64,000 nucleotides of DNA from the NCBI RefSeq assembly GCF_014200435.1, contig NZ_JACHBR010000001.1, positions 5,398,001-5,462,000 on the forward strand, read 5' to 3'. The first letter of the stretch is position 1. Each line of letters opens with the position of its first letter. Shown piece by piece: positions 16,424-25,140 of the stretch. Below the pieces are notes generated by a model. That model saw only the letters and a program-made list of their open reading frames with translations. It was not told the origin of the DNA and made no database searches. Origin of the DNA: Sphaerisporangium krabiense (GTDB lineage Bacteria; Actinomycetota; Actinomycetes; Streptosporangiales; Streptosporangiaceae). The translations under genes were made by a program, and so were the position numbers.

Positions 16424-17707
16424 GATCTCATAGGCCAGCGAATCAAGACGATTCGTCGCCAGCGCGGTCTTTCGCAAGCACAACTGGCGCACCCTGAACT
16501 CTCAGACAGTTATGTGTCACTCATTGAGAGTGGCAAGCGTACGCCGACGGCGGCGGTTCTGGAACTGCTGGCGGCCAAGCTCGATTGCTCCCTGACGTAT
16601 CTGATCAACGGCGTCACCGCCGAGCAGATGCAGGAGCTGGAGCTCGGCCTGCGGTACGCCAGCCTCGCCCTCAACAACGGCGAGGTCACCGAGGCGCGGC
16701 GGCGCTACGCCGAGCTGCTGGAGGACGGCAGCCTCGCCGGCCTCATCTCCCTGCGCCAGGAGGCCGAGTACGGCTACGCCCTGGCCAGCGAGGCGTGCGG
16801 GGACCTCGACGGGGCGATCTCCGTGCTGTGCCGGCTGCGCGAGCCCGGTAGCGACCCGCTGCCTCCGGACCGTTCCATCGCCGTCGCCATCGCGCTCTCC
16901 CGCTGCTACCGCGAGTCGGGCGACCTCGCCGCCGCCGTGCGCGTCGGCGAGGAGGCGATCATCGGCCCGGCCCGCCCGGCCTGGAACGACGACCTCGTCG
17001 AGCTCGGGGCCACGCTGCTCTCCGCCTACGAGCTGCGCAACGACATGCTCAGGGCCGAGCAGTTCGCCGCCGAACTGCTGTCGGCCGCCGAGATGCTCGG
17101 CACCCCCCGTGCCACCGTCGCCGCCTGCTGGAACGCCGCCATCGTCGCCGAGCGCACCGGCCGCATCACCGAGGCCCTCGCCTTCGGCGAACGCGCCCTG
17201 GCCATCCAGTCCGAGAACGGCGCCGAGCCGCGCAACCTCGCCCGGCTGCGGCTGGCCGTCGCCGTCCTGCGGTTCCGGGCCAGCCCGGCGGAGGCCGAGG
17301 CGTGCCGCGACCTGTTCCTGCGCGGCGAGCGCGAGCTGACCGAGAGCTCGGGCAGCATCGCCGACCGCGCCCGCTGCGCCGTCGAGCTGGCCAAGGTCGA
17401 GATGGCGCTCCACAACCCCGACAAGGCCGCCGGGTACGCCCGCAGGGCCAACGAGCTGGCCCAGGAGCGCCCCCGTTCCGTGCGCGCGGACGCCCACCTG
17501 GTGCTCGGCAACGCCCTGCTCTCGCTCGGGCGCACGGAGGAGGCCGCCGCCGAGCTCGTCGCCGCCGAGGACCTGCTGTCCACCTCGCCGGTGACGCGCA
17601 AGACGGCCGAGGGCTGGCTGACCGCCGCGACCGCCCTGGAGCGGATGGAGGACGGCGAGGCCAGTGTGGCCGCCTACCAGCAGGCCCTGGCCTGCGTCGG
17701 CCTGTGA
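16412..17707 (+). CDS. XRE-family HTH regulator with C-terminal TPR domain
   Basis: 431 residues. The HTH_3 domain occupies about residues 5-65 (IGQRIKTIRRQRGLSQAQLA, then SDSYVSLIESGKRTPTAAVLELLAAKL). The rest (75-430) is a helical array of TPR-like repeats, such as YASLALNNGEVTEARRRYAELL and LAFGERALAIQSENGAEPRN. Start GTG 16412 is favoured by AAGGAG five bases upstream; GTG 16406 is in frame but overlaps the ribosome site. The architecture equals that of Rgg/PlcR/NprR-type peptide receptors, where the TPR groove binds a re-imported peptide, but many actinobacterial XRE-TPR proteins have no known ligand. The divergent small ORF is the obvious ligand candidate. A strong terminator follows the gene. 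Confidence 0.9.
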   Translation: MTGQDLIGQRIKTIRRQRGLSQAQLAHPELSDSYVSLIESGKRTPTAAVLELLAAKLDCSLTYLINGVTAEQMQELELGLRYASLALNNGEVTEARRRYAELLEDGSLAGLISLRQEAEYGYALASEACGDLDGAISVLCRLREPGSDPLPPDRSIAVAIALSRCYRESGDLAAAVRVGEEAIIGPARPAWNDDLVELGATLLSAYELRNDMLRAEQFAAELLSAAEMLGTPRATVAACWNAAIVAERTGRITEALAFGERALAIQSENGAEPRNLARLRLAVAVLRFRASPAEAEACRDLFLRGERELTESSGSIADRARCAVELAKVEMALHNPDKAAGYARRANELAQERPRSVRADAHLVLGNALLSLGRTEEAAAELVAAEDLLSTSPVTRKTAEGWLTAATALERMEDGEASVAAYQQALACVGL

Positions 17708-17736
17708 TCCACCGGGCTCTCTGAGCACGTCCTTCA

Positions 17737-17768
17737 CGTCCTCGCGGGGCGCCGTCCCCGCGAGGACG
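17737..17768 (+). terminator. Strong intrinsic-type hairpin after the XRE-TPR gene
   Basis: A 13-base perfect stem, CGTCCTCGCGGGG (17737-17749) with CCCCGCGAGGACG (17756-17768), closes a six-base loop and is followed three bases later by CTTTT. It separates the regulator from the copC operon. Confidence 0.8.
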
Positions 17769-17796
17769 CCGCTTTTCCGGGGCCGACCGGGCCGTG

Positions 17797-17815
17797 CTCC
17801 CCCACTAGGGGTGAG
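17797..17815. promoter_or_regulatory. 19-base dyad upstream of copC, possible copper-responsive operator
   Basis: CTCCCCCACTAGGGGTGAG has CTCnCCC/GGGnGAG arms around ACTA. CsoR sites in actinobacteria are C-tract/G-tract dyads of this sort, and the gene 45 bases downstream is copC; the assignment is inference. The -10 of copC is TAGCCT at 17845-17850. Confidence 0.4.
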
Positions 17816-17859
17816 TTGTGGTAGGGACCGACCTGGTGCCTGGATAGCCTTAGGGCATT

Positions 17860-18453
17860 ATGAGGACTTCTCCGCTCGCCGCCGCGCTCGCGCTCCTCGC
17901 CGCCCTCGTGCTCGGCACCGCCCTGGCCTCGCCGGCGCTGGCGCACACGGCCCTGAAGAGCAGCGACCCCAAGAAGGGCTCCACGGTCGAGACCCTGGAG
18001 GGGGTGACGCTCACCTTCACCGAGAGCGTGAAGTTCCCCGTCGTGCTGGTCCGCGACGCCGACGGCCGCGCCCACCAGGACGGCAAGGCGAAGCTCGACG
18101 GCGCGACGGTCACGCAGAAGGTCTCCGGCGCGCTGCCCTCCGGGAAGTACGTCATCGCCTGGCGCGTGGTCTCGGTCGACGGCCACCCCATCGAGGGGGA
18201 GATCCCCTTCACCGTGAAGGCCCCCGCCGCCTCCCCGACGCCCACGACCTCGGAGTCCTCCACGGCGCCGGCCTCGCCCGAGCAGCCCGCGCCCGTGACG
18301 AGCTCGCCGCCGCCCTTCACCCCGACCCCGGTGGCCGACCAGGCCGCGCAGGACGACAAGGGCTCCGGCGTCCCCGCCTGGCTGTGGATCGCCGTCTTCG
18401 GCGTCGCCGGCGTCGGCATCGGCACGGCGATCAGCCTGCGGAAGAAGTCGTGA
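17860..18453 (+). CDS. copC: CopC-family copper resistance protein
   Basis: 197 residues. A signal peptide (MRTSPLAAALALLAALVLGT...PALA) is cut before HTALKSSDPKKGSTV, placing the copper-ligand His at the mature N terminus. The CopC domain ends with the second His motif WRVVSVDGHPIEGEIPFTV. A Thr/Pro/Ser linker and a C-terminal membrane helix (AWLWIAVFGVAGVGIGTAISL) anchor it outside the membrane. It binds copper for delivery or import together with the CopD-like protein coded next, whose start overlaps its stop by four bases. TAGCCT nine bases before ATG 17860 implies little or no leader. Confidence 0.93.
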   Translation: MRTSPLAAALALLAALVLGTALASPALAHTALKSSDPKKGSTVETLEGVTLTFTESVKFPVVLVRDADGRAHQDGKAKLDGATVTQKVSGALPSGKYVIAWRVVSVDGHPIEGEIPFTVKAPAASPTPTTSESSTAPASPEQPAPVTSSPPPFTPTPVADQAAQDDKGSGVPAWLWIAVFGVAGVGIGTAISLRKKS

Positions 18454-20459
18454 GCAGAGCGGTCCGCCTCGCCGTCGCAGGGGTGTGCGCGGCGCTCGCG
18501 GGCCTGGTCGCCGCCATGGTCGCCGGCGGTGCGGCCACCCCCCGCATCATCCCCGGCCTGCCCGACGAGGGCACCCTCACCCGCTGGGCGCTGCCCGTCT
18601 CCAAGCTGACCATGGACGTCGCCGGCGTGCTGACCGTCGGCCTGCTGCTCACCGCCACCGTCTTCCTGCCCAGCGACAAGGGGCTGCTGAGCAAGCCCGC
18701 CCAGGTCTACGTGCGGGCCGCGGCGTGGACGGCGCTGCTGTGGGCGCTCGCCGCCGCCTCGTCGCTGGTGTTCAGCCTGTCGGAGACCCTCGGCATCCCC
18801 GTCGCCGAGGCGCTCGGCGGCAACGAGCTCACCAGCTACGCCAGCCAGGTCCCACAGGGCATCTCGCTCACGCTCGTGGTGCTGTTCGGCACCGCCATCG
18901 CGTTGTTCTCGCGCGGCGCGATCACCACGGGCGCCTCGGGCGGCCTGCTGGTGCTGGCGCTGGCCACGCTCATGCCCCCCGCGCTCACCGGCCACTCCTC
19001 CTCCGCGCCCAACCACAGCCTCGCCACGACCGGCGTCGCCCTGCACCTGGCGGTGCTGTCGCTGTGGGTGGGCGGGCTGCTGTTGCTGTGCGCCCACGCC
19101 CTGCGCGGCGCGCCGCACCTGGACCTGGCCGCCGGCCGCTTCTCGCGCATGGCGCTGTGGTGCTTCATCGGCACCGGCCTTTCCGGCCTGTTCAGCGCGC
19201 TGGCCCGCCTGACCTCCGTCGCGGAGCTGTTCACCACCTCCTACGGGCTGATCCTCGTGGCCAAGGCCGTCGCCTTCACCGTCCTCGGGGTGCTCGGATG
19301 GTGGCACCGCCGCCGCACGCTGCCCGAGCTGTCCGCGGGCAGGCCCGGCGCCTTCGTCCGGCTCGCGGGGGCCGAGGGCCTGATCATGCTGCTGGCCGTG
19401 GGCCTGGCGGTCGCCCTCTCGCGCACCGCGCCGCCGCCGCTGCTCGACCAGCCTCTGGACCGGGCGTTCGAGCTGCTCGGCTATGTGATGCCGCCGCCGG
19501 TCTCGGTGGCCAATCTCGTGACCCTGTGGTGGTTCGACCTGTTCTTCGCGGTGATCGCCGTCGTGCTGGCGGGGTTGTACGGCGCGGGGGTGGCCCGGCT
19601 GGCCCGCCGCGGCGACCGCTGGCCGGTGGGCCGCACGATCAGCTGGGGCGTGGGCGTGCTCCTGCTGGTGCTGGCCACGCAGAGCGGCGTCGCCCGGTAC
19701 GCGCCGGTGCTGTTCAGCGTGCACATGGCCGAGCACATGGTCCTCTCCATGCTGGTGCCGATCTTCCTGGTGCTCGGAGCCCCGGTGACGCTGGCGCTGC
19801 GCGCGCTGAAGCCCGCCGCGCGGCGCGGCGACCGCGGCCCGCGTGAGTGGATCATGGCGATCCTCCACAGCAGGATCACCAAGGTCGTCACCCATCCGGC
19901 CGTCGCCACGATCCTCTTCGTGACCTCCACCTACATGCTGTACTTCACGCCGCTGTTCACCTCGGCCATGGAGGAGCACCTCGGCCACATCGCGATGACG
20001 CTGCACTTCCTGCTCAGCGGCTGCCTGTTCTTCTGGGTGATCATCGGCGTGGACCCCGCGCCCACCCGGCTGCCCTACGTCGGGCGGCTGCTGCTGCTGT
20101 TCGTGACCATGCCGTTCCACGCGTTCTTCGGCATCGCGCTGATGAACATGGGCACCGTGATCGCCGCCGAGTGGTACGACCAGCTCGGCCGCACCTGGGG
20201 GACGTCGGGGCTGACCGACCAGAGCACGGGCGGCGGCATCGCCTGGGCCTTCGGCGAGATCCCCACGCTGATCGTCCTCATCGCGCTGGCCTTCCAGTGG
20301 TACCGGGACGAGGACCGCACGGCCCGGCGCGCCGACCGCCGCGCCGACGCGCGCGCCGCGAAGGTGGGCGGCACCGGCGACGCCGCGTTGGACGCCTATA
20401 ACGCCTACCTCGCCAAGCTCAATAAAATGGACAGTCTGGACAAGACTGGCAAAGAATGA
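18450..20459 (+). CDS. CopD copper transport domain fused to CtaG cytochrome c oxidase assembly domain
   Basis: 669 residues and about 14 membrane helices. The first half (about 1-330) is CopD-like (TLTRWALPVSKLTMDVAGVLTVGLLL, TGHSSSAPNHSLATTGVALHLAVLSLWVGGL). The second half (about 345-640) is caa3_CtaG-like (FSVHMAEHMVLSMLVPIFLVLGAPVTLALR, HLGHIAMTLHFLLSGCLFFW, MPFHAFFGIALMNMG). His and Met residues in these helices are likely copper ligands. The GTG start at 18450 overlaps the copC stop (GTGA). With CopC it should move copper across the membrane, probably for cytochrome oxidase. This fusion is common in actinobacteria. Confidence 0.93.
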   Translation: MSRAVRLAVAGVCAALAGLVAAMVAGGAATPRIIPGLPDEGTLTRWALPVSKLTMDVAGVLTVGLLLTATVFLPSDKGLLSKPAQVYVRAAAWTALLWALAAASSLVFSLSETLGIPVAEALGGNELTSYASQVPQGISLTLVVLFGTAIALFSRGAITTGASGGLLVLALATLMPPALTGHSSSAPNHSLATTGVALHLAVLSLWVGGLLLLCAHALRGAPHLDLAAGRFSRMALWCFIGTGLSGLFSALARLTSVAELFTTSYGLILVAKAVAFTVLGVLGWWHRRRTLPELSAGRPGAFVRLAGAEGLIMLLAVGLAVALSRTAPPPLLDQPLDRAFELLGYVMPPPVSVANLVTLWWFDLFFAVIAVVLAGLYGAGVARLARRGDRWPVGRTISWGVGVLLLVLATQSGVARYAPVLFSVHMAEHMVLSMLVPIFLVLGAPVTLALRALKPAARRGDRGPREWIMAILHSRITKVVTHPAVATILFVTSTYMLYFTPLFTSAMEEHLGHIAMTLHFLLSGCLFFWVIIGVDPAPTRLPYVGRLLLLFVTMPFHAFFGIALMNMGTVIAAEWYDQLGRTWGTSGLTDQSTGGGIAWAFGEIPTLIVLIALAFQWYRDEDRTARRADRRADARAAKVGGTGDAALDAYNAYLAKLNKMDSLDKTGKE

Positions 20460-20747
20460 CGCTTCACCATATTTTCCATACGGCAATCCCAAGCAAATCA
20501 GGTATCACCCGGCTCCTCGACGCGTCGTCCCCTACCTGCGGGTAGCGTGGCAGTCGAGGGTTTCGGGCATATACACGGTGGGTGGGCTTGGGTCGGACGC
20601 CTCGCCCGGGGTCGTCCCATCACTGTCCCATTCAGGTACAACCGCTCTTCAAGCGCGCGCCGGTAGCGTCGCCCCGATCATCGAGCGGGGCGCACGGGTG
20701 GGGACCGGAATCACGTCGCCGGAGCGGTGCGCCGGGAGGGTGGGAAG

Positions 20748-21143
20748 TTGTACGAAGAGCTGGCCATGCGCGGAAAGCGAAGTCTGGCGCGGGCGATAGA
20801 GGACTACCTGACGGAGTGGTCGGAGCGCACCGGCATCACCGTCGAGGTCTGGGCGATGCCCAAGGACCGCGTCACCGGGCCGGTCGCCGACGCCGTCTAC
20901 GCGGTGGTGATCGAGGCCCTGACCAACGTCGAGCGGCACAGCGGCGCGCACACCGTGTCGATCGCGCTCACCACGGGCGGGTCCGGCCTCCGGCTCACCG
21001 TCAGCGACAACGGCATCGGGTTCCCTCCCGGGCGCACCGGCCGCGGCATGGACCTGATGAAGCTGCGGTTCAGCCAGGTCGGCGGCGTCCTGACGATCAA
21101 CAGCGTGGTGGGCGAGGGCACCACCGTCAGCGGCCAGATCTGA
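20748..21143 (+). CDS. Stand-alone histidine-kinase-like ATPase domain protein
   Basis: 131 residues from a TTG start (LYEELAMRGKRSLARAIEDYL) chosen because GGGAGGG lies nine bases upstream; GTG 20727 is the alternative. The HATPase_c boxes of NarL-type kinases are present: N-box VVIEALTNVERHSGA, D-box VSDNGIGF, G-box GRGMDLMKLRF and the final GEGTTVSGQI. There is no phospho-accepting His, no sensor and no membrane helix, so it cannot be a full kinase. It may act as a partner or inhibitor of other kinases, or its DHp domain may have been lost. It is convergent with the large solute-binding hybrid, 17 bases apart. Confidence 0.82.
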   Translation: MYEELAMRGKRSLARAIEDYLTEWSERTGITVEVWAMPKDRVTGPVADAVYAVVIEALTNVERHSGAHTVSIALTTGGSGLRLTVSDNGIGFPPGRTGRGMDLMKLRFSQVGGVLTINSVVGEGTTVSGQI

Positions 21144-21160
21144 CCACGGCCGGCACGGCG

Positions 21161-23995
21161 TCACGGCTCGGGGCAGTGCGCCGCCGCCGGCTGCTTGGCG
21201 TACAGCTTGCCGCACTGGCGTACCACCACCTGGCGGCCGTCCGGGTCGAGCGCCACCAGCAGGATCGGACGGTCCTTGGCGTGCCGCCGGTCGGCGGCGC
21301 CGTGCAGCTTGACCAGGCCGCTGTCGCCGTCGATCTCCTGGAGGTTCTCCAGCGCCAGCAGCACGCCGCCCCGGTCCACCACGGGAGGCGGGCCGCCCGG
21401 CGCGGCGGTGACGCCCTGCCCGGCGAAGGCCTCCTGAGCGGCGGCCATGAGCGCCACCGCGGCGTCCTGCGCCTGCACCGCGTACTCCGGCGAGGGAAGC
21501 TGCGTCCTCGGAAGGCCGGTCAGGCGCAGCGTGGCGGTGAGCCCGTCCAGCCGCCGGTAGAAGTCCGTCTTGTACTCCGGCGGGAAGATCCGCTGCTGGT
21601 CGCGGGTCGCGCTCGGCGGCGCGAGCGCGACGTACATCACCCGCACGCGCTCGTTGCCGCCCAGTTCGGGGGCGTGGTCGTTGACGTACTGGGTGACGTC
21701 GTCGTTGGCCAGGATGGTCAGTCCGTGGCACTGGGACTGCCCGATCGCCGTGACGAACGCCCCGAACTGCGCCGTACGCCCCGCGTAGTACATCAGGTCG
21801 GGCTGGGTCTTCTGGCCGCACGCCTTGGTGACGAGCGCGGGGAAGTCCCGCGCGTGGTGGTACCGGACGGGCTCGGCCCCCGGTCCGAAGGCGGCGACGA
21901 ACTTCGCGCCGAGGTCCGTGCCGATCAGGTCGGTCGTGGTGCTGTCGATGAACACCTTCGCCGTCCCGGCTCCCCGCACCTTCCGCTCCGGAACGCCCGC
22001 GTGCGCCCAGCCCGCCGCGACGGCGGCGAGCCTGCTGTTGGGCGGGGCCAGCGGGAAGAACGACGGGACGCGCCTGCCGTCCCGCACGCGCAGGTCCAGG
22101 TCGTCGAACGTCGCCGTCGTGCTGATCACGGGCAGTGCCTTCCTGCCCAGCTCCTCGATCGCCGCGCGGACGTGCGTCCTGCTCTCGCCGAGCCCGATCA
22201 CGCCGATGACCGTGGGATCCTCCTCGGCCTTGCGCACCGTCTCGCGGGCGACGTCCTGCGCGTACCGGAAGTCGGCGCCCGCGTTGGCCAGGAGCACCCG
22301 CATCTGCAGCAGGCTCCCGTCGGTGTTGTTCTCGATGAGCCGGCCCTGGGCCAGGGCGATCCCGGCGAGCTCGCCGTGGATGTCGGTCAGCGGATCGTAG
22401 GCGCCGGCCTGCGAGCTGCCCGAGGTCGTCATCTTCCCGAAGTAGACCACGGTCGCGTACGGGTGGCCGGAGGCGAGGATCGTCCGGTTCTGCAGGTCGA
22501 TCAGCCCGAGCACGGGCGCCAGGTGGGGCGCGAAGTCGAACCCGCCCTCGCTCACCCCCACGCACTCGCCCGTGGAGGTCCGCCAGATGCCGGGACCGCA
22601 GGTCGCGGTGGCGGTCGCCAGCACCCGCACCAGCGAGACGGCGATCAGCGCCGTGACCGCGATCCAGGGGATGAGCGGGTGGGCGAGCAGGGGGCGCGGC
22701 CTGCGGTACACGGGGAGGGAGTTGGCCTTGGCCACGGCCTGCTCGTCCTCGGCCTCCAGCTCGATCCGCAGGTCGCGGACGGATCCGAGTGCGCGGTCCC
22801 TGGCCAGCTCGGCGCCCCACCGGTCCCACAACTCCTCGGCGGTGTCGGGACGTCCGGCCAGCACGCCGGGCCGGGGAGCCGATCCGGGCCGCTCGCCCGC
22901 GTCGGTCACGACCACGAGCAGGGGGTCGGCCTGGCGCGTGGCGCCGCGCACCTCCTCGATCCGCGACACCAGGCGGAGGTCGCCGCCGTTCACCAGCATC
23001 ACCGGATAGGACGTGCGGGCCCAGGCGACCCGCCGCCAGACCTGCCACAGCCGCCGCTCGAACCCCTGGCGCAGATCCTCAAGGAAGGCGTTGACCAGGA
23101 GGCGCTCGATCTCGGCGTTCGCCTGCGCGGCCTCGCGGGACCTGCGCGGCTCGGCCGCCGCCGCGCCGTCGCGGGCGGCCAGCAGGCGCACGGCGAAGCC
23201 GGTCAGGTCGCGGGGCTGGTTGCGGCGGTTCTCCGGCATGAGGTACGGCTGGCGCAGGAACCACATGTACCGCCGCCGTCCCGCCCACGTGCGCGACAGC
23301 AACAGGACGTGGAAGGAGCCGATGACCGGGCCCGCCAGCAGGGCGCACAGGCCGAACAAGGTGGTGAGCTGGTCGGCCCAGCCCGCGCTGAGGATCGCCG
23401 TGGCGGCGGCCCACGCCGGCAACGGCCCCTCCGCGTACGCACGGACGTTCTTCCAGAACGACCTGCGCTCCTGCTCGGTGCCCGTCTTGATCTGCCTGCG
23501 CCGCTGGTTCATCGCCCGCCGCACGCCGTCGCGCAGCTCGTGGCCCTCCTCGGTCACGTGCAGGCCGAGCAGCCACTGCACCTGCGCGAACAGCGGGAAG
23601 CGCAGGTGGGCCTCGCCGGGCGCGGCGTGCTCGGCGAGGTGCTTGGTCGCGTCGTAGAGCTGGGACGCCAGCGCGGCGTACGGGGGAGCGGAGCCCTCGC
23701 CGGGCGGGTCCTGGGCCGGGGCCGGCACGGTGTGCGGGGTGCCCGCGCACCGTTCCTCAAGGGCGTCGGCCAGCGCCGAGGTCGCCTCCCAAGGGCCGGT
23801 CACCCACAGGACCGGCAGGGGGATGTCGCCGCCCCGCCGGGTGGGGCGGATCCGGATCCGGTCGAAGACGCGGAGGAACTCCTGCAGGCCCTCGCGCCGC
23901 GACTGCGGGGTGTGGGCGGGCTCGGCGGGGGCCCGGCCGGGCGGCGGCACGGGACGCGGGCCTTCCGGGGTGGCGGAGGGGAGAGCTGAGGTCAC
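21161..23995 (-). CDS. Large membrane protein with NTPase-like N-terminal half and extracellular solute-binding-like half
   Basis: 944 residues. Residues 40-90 and 330-370 resemble strands of a decayed P-loop or STAND-like domain (PVLWVTGPWEATSALADALE; PVMLVNGGDLRLVSRIEEV...LLVVVTDAG) but lack a clear Walker A. Two membrane helices lie near 195-235 and one at about 440-462 (LIPWIAVTALIAVSLVRVLA). After it comes ATCGPGIWRTSTGECVGVSEG and a periplasmic-binding type I fold (IGVIGLGESRTHVRAAIEELGRKALPVISTTATFDD, PDLMYYAGRTAQFGAFVTAI). GTG 23995 has GGAGGAGATCC directly before it. I infer a receptor that binds a small molecule outside and signals inside. Such hybrids occur in actinomycetes, but I know of no function. 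Confidence 0.78.
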   Translation of the reverse strand: MTSALPSATPEGPRPVPPPGRAPAEPAHTPQSRREGLQEFLRVFDRIRIRPTRRGGDIPLPVLWVTGPWEATSALADALEERCAGTPHTVPAPAQDPPGEGSAPPYAALASQLYDATKHLAEHAAPGEAHLRFPLFAQVQWLLGLHVTEEGHELRDGVRRAMNQRRRQIKTGTEQERRSFWKNVRAYAEGPLPAWAAATAILSAGWADQLTTLFGLCALLAGPVIGSFHVLLLSRTWAGRRRYMWFLRQPYLMPENRRNQPRDLTGFAVRLLAARDGAAAAEPRRSREAAQANAEIERLLVNAFLEDLRQGFERRLWQVWRRVAWARTSYPVMLVNGGDLRLVSRIEEVRGATRQADPLLVVVTDAGERPGSAPRPGVLAGRPDTAEELWDRWGAELARDRALGSVRDLRIELEAEDEQAVAKANSLPVYRRPRPLLAHPLIPWIAVTALIAVSLVRVLATATATCGPGIWRTSTGECVGVSEGGFDFAPHLAPVLGLIDLQNRTILASGHPYATVVYFGKMTTSGSSQAGAYDPLTDIHGELAGIALAQGRLIENNTDGSLLQMRVLLANAGADFRYAQDVARETVRKAEEDPTVIGVIGLGESRTHVRAAIEELGRKALPVISTTATFDDLDLRVRDGRRVPSFFPLAPPNSRLAAVAAGWAHAGVPERKVRGAGTAKVFIDSTTTDLIGTDLGAKFVAAFGPGAEPVRYHHARDFPALVTKACGQKTQPDLMYYAGRTAQFGAFVTAIGQSQCHGLTILANDDVTQYVNDHAPELGGNERVRVMYVALAPPSATRDQQRIFPPEYKTDFYRRLDGLTATLRLTGLPRTQLPSPEYAVQAQDAAVALMAAAQEAFAGQGVTAAPGGPPPVVDRGGVLLALENLQEIDGDSGLVKLHGAADRRHAKDRPILLVALDPDGRQVVVRQCGKLYAKQPAAAHCPEP

Positions 23996-24416
23996 GGATC
24001 TCCTCCGGGTCGACGGGAGTGCGCGACGGCGTCGCGGGCGCGCCGGCGGGCGCGCGGACGGCGCCGCGCGGGCCTCCGCGGCCGACCGGCGTTCCCGTCC
24101 TCCCCCGTCGAATGGGAGCCGGTTTCACGGCAGGCGGAGCCCAGGTGTCTCCGGTCCCCATATAAGGGGAACCGGTTTTAGATACGTGACCGTGAACGAT
24201 TTCTCACGGGGTCCAGCATATGCGGCCGGAGCGTGCGGCGCGGGGGTGATCAGGGGCTTTCGCGCGTGAAAAGACGTGCGTGCGGGCGTCGCGCGGTGGG
24301 GGAGTGCCGCCGGTTGCTTATGCGCGGTGGTCGGCGCTCGGGACGGCTCCGGTGCGTGCAGTAATGAAATGGTCTGAAAAGTCGGTATATCGCGGGCTGA
24401 AATCCGGGGTGGTCCA
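23996..24416. other. 421-base gap upstream of the large receptor-like gene
   Basis: No gene seen. GC falls between 24150 and 24420. Two related words, GAGCCGGTTTCACGG (24116-24130) and GAACCGGTTTTAGA (24169-24182), the second containing the palindrome AACCGGTT, bracket CATATAAGG and may be operator repeats for the minus-strand promoter. Confidence 0.35.
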
Positions 24417-24923
24417 TCAAAGATCGCGGCGCATGCACACGCGCGGCCATCGGTCCAGCCCCTGCGCGGCCTCCTGACGGCGCAGCGCCCGCAGGCCGGG
24501 GGTCAGCTCGCCCTCGTCCAGGGACCAGAACCCGCAGCGCTCGTAGTAGGGCGCGTTCCACGGCACCCGCGCGAAGGTGATCAGCGTGAGCGCCGGGAAC
24601 CGCTCGGCCCGCGCGTAGGCGGCGGCGTGGTCGATGAGCGCGCGCCCGAGACCCCGGCGCGCCGCGTCCGGATGGACCGAGACCTGCGCCAGATGCAGGT
24701 TGCCGTCCACGACCTCGGCGATGAGGTAGGCGAGGGGACGATCCTCGGCGTCGGGCCGCACCCACGCCCGCCCCGCCCCCTGGTACCCGGCGAGGACCTC
24801 CAGGGAGAGCGGCTCGTCCTCGGCGACCGACGGCATGCCGATCTCGCGGAAGAGCCGCCCGGCGGCACGCTCGATGTCCTGAAGCACGGGGAGTTCGCCG
24901 ACGGCGGCCACGCGAATGCTCAC
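24417..24923 (-). CDS. GNAT-family N-acetyltransferase
   Basis: 168 residues. It has the acetyl-CoA motif A: LAQVSVHPDAARRGLGRALIDHAA (residues about 84-107) and the C-terminal NAPYYERCGFW typical of the fold. The substrate cannot be inferred. Start GTG 24923 (VSIRVAAVGELPV) is chosen over upstream in-frame starts because the fold begins there and CACAAT lies six bases upstream, which suggests a leaderless message; no ribosome site is visible. It is the last gene before a 1.7 kb region without a sure gene. Confidence 0.85.
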   Translation of the reverse strand: MSIRVAAVGELPVLQDIERAAGRLFREIGMPSVAEDEPLSLEVLAGYQGAGRAWVRPDAEDRPLAYLIAEVVDGNLHLAQVSVHPDAARRGLGRALIDHAAAYARAERFPALTLITFARVPWNAPYYERCGFWSLDEGELTPGLRALRRQEAAQGLDRWPRVCMRRDL

Positions 24924-25140
24924 CGGATCATTGTGGCGGGAGTGAGCCCCGCTGAACAGCGATATATCCACTGCCCCGACCTCCTTTCGGACAGCCACCT
25001 GACCAAGCTTCCCGGCCCCGGCTCCGACAGCCGGGACATGACGACGTACCCGCTCCCCCAAGGGCCGCTCGGCGCCGGCCCGGCGCCGCCCCTGCCCCTG
25101 CCCCCGGCTCGCGGATCCTGGGGATCACCGCGCCCCCACC

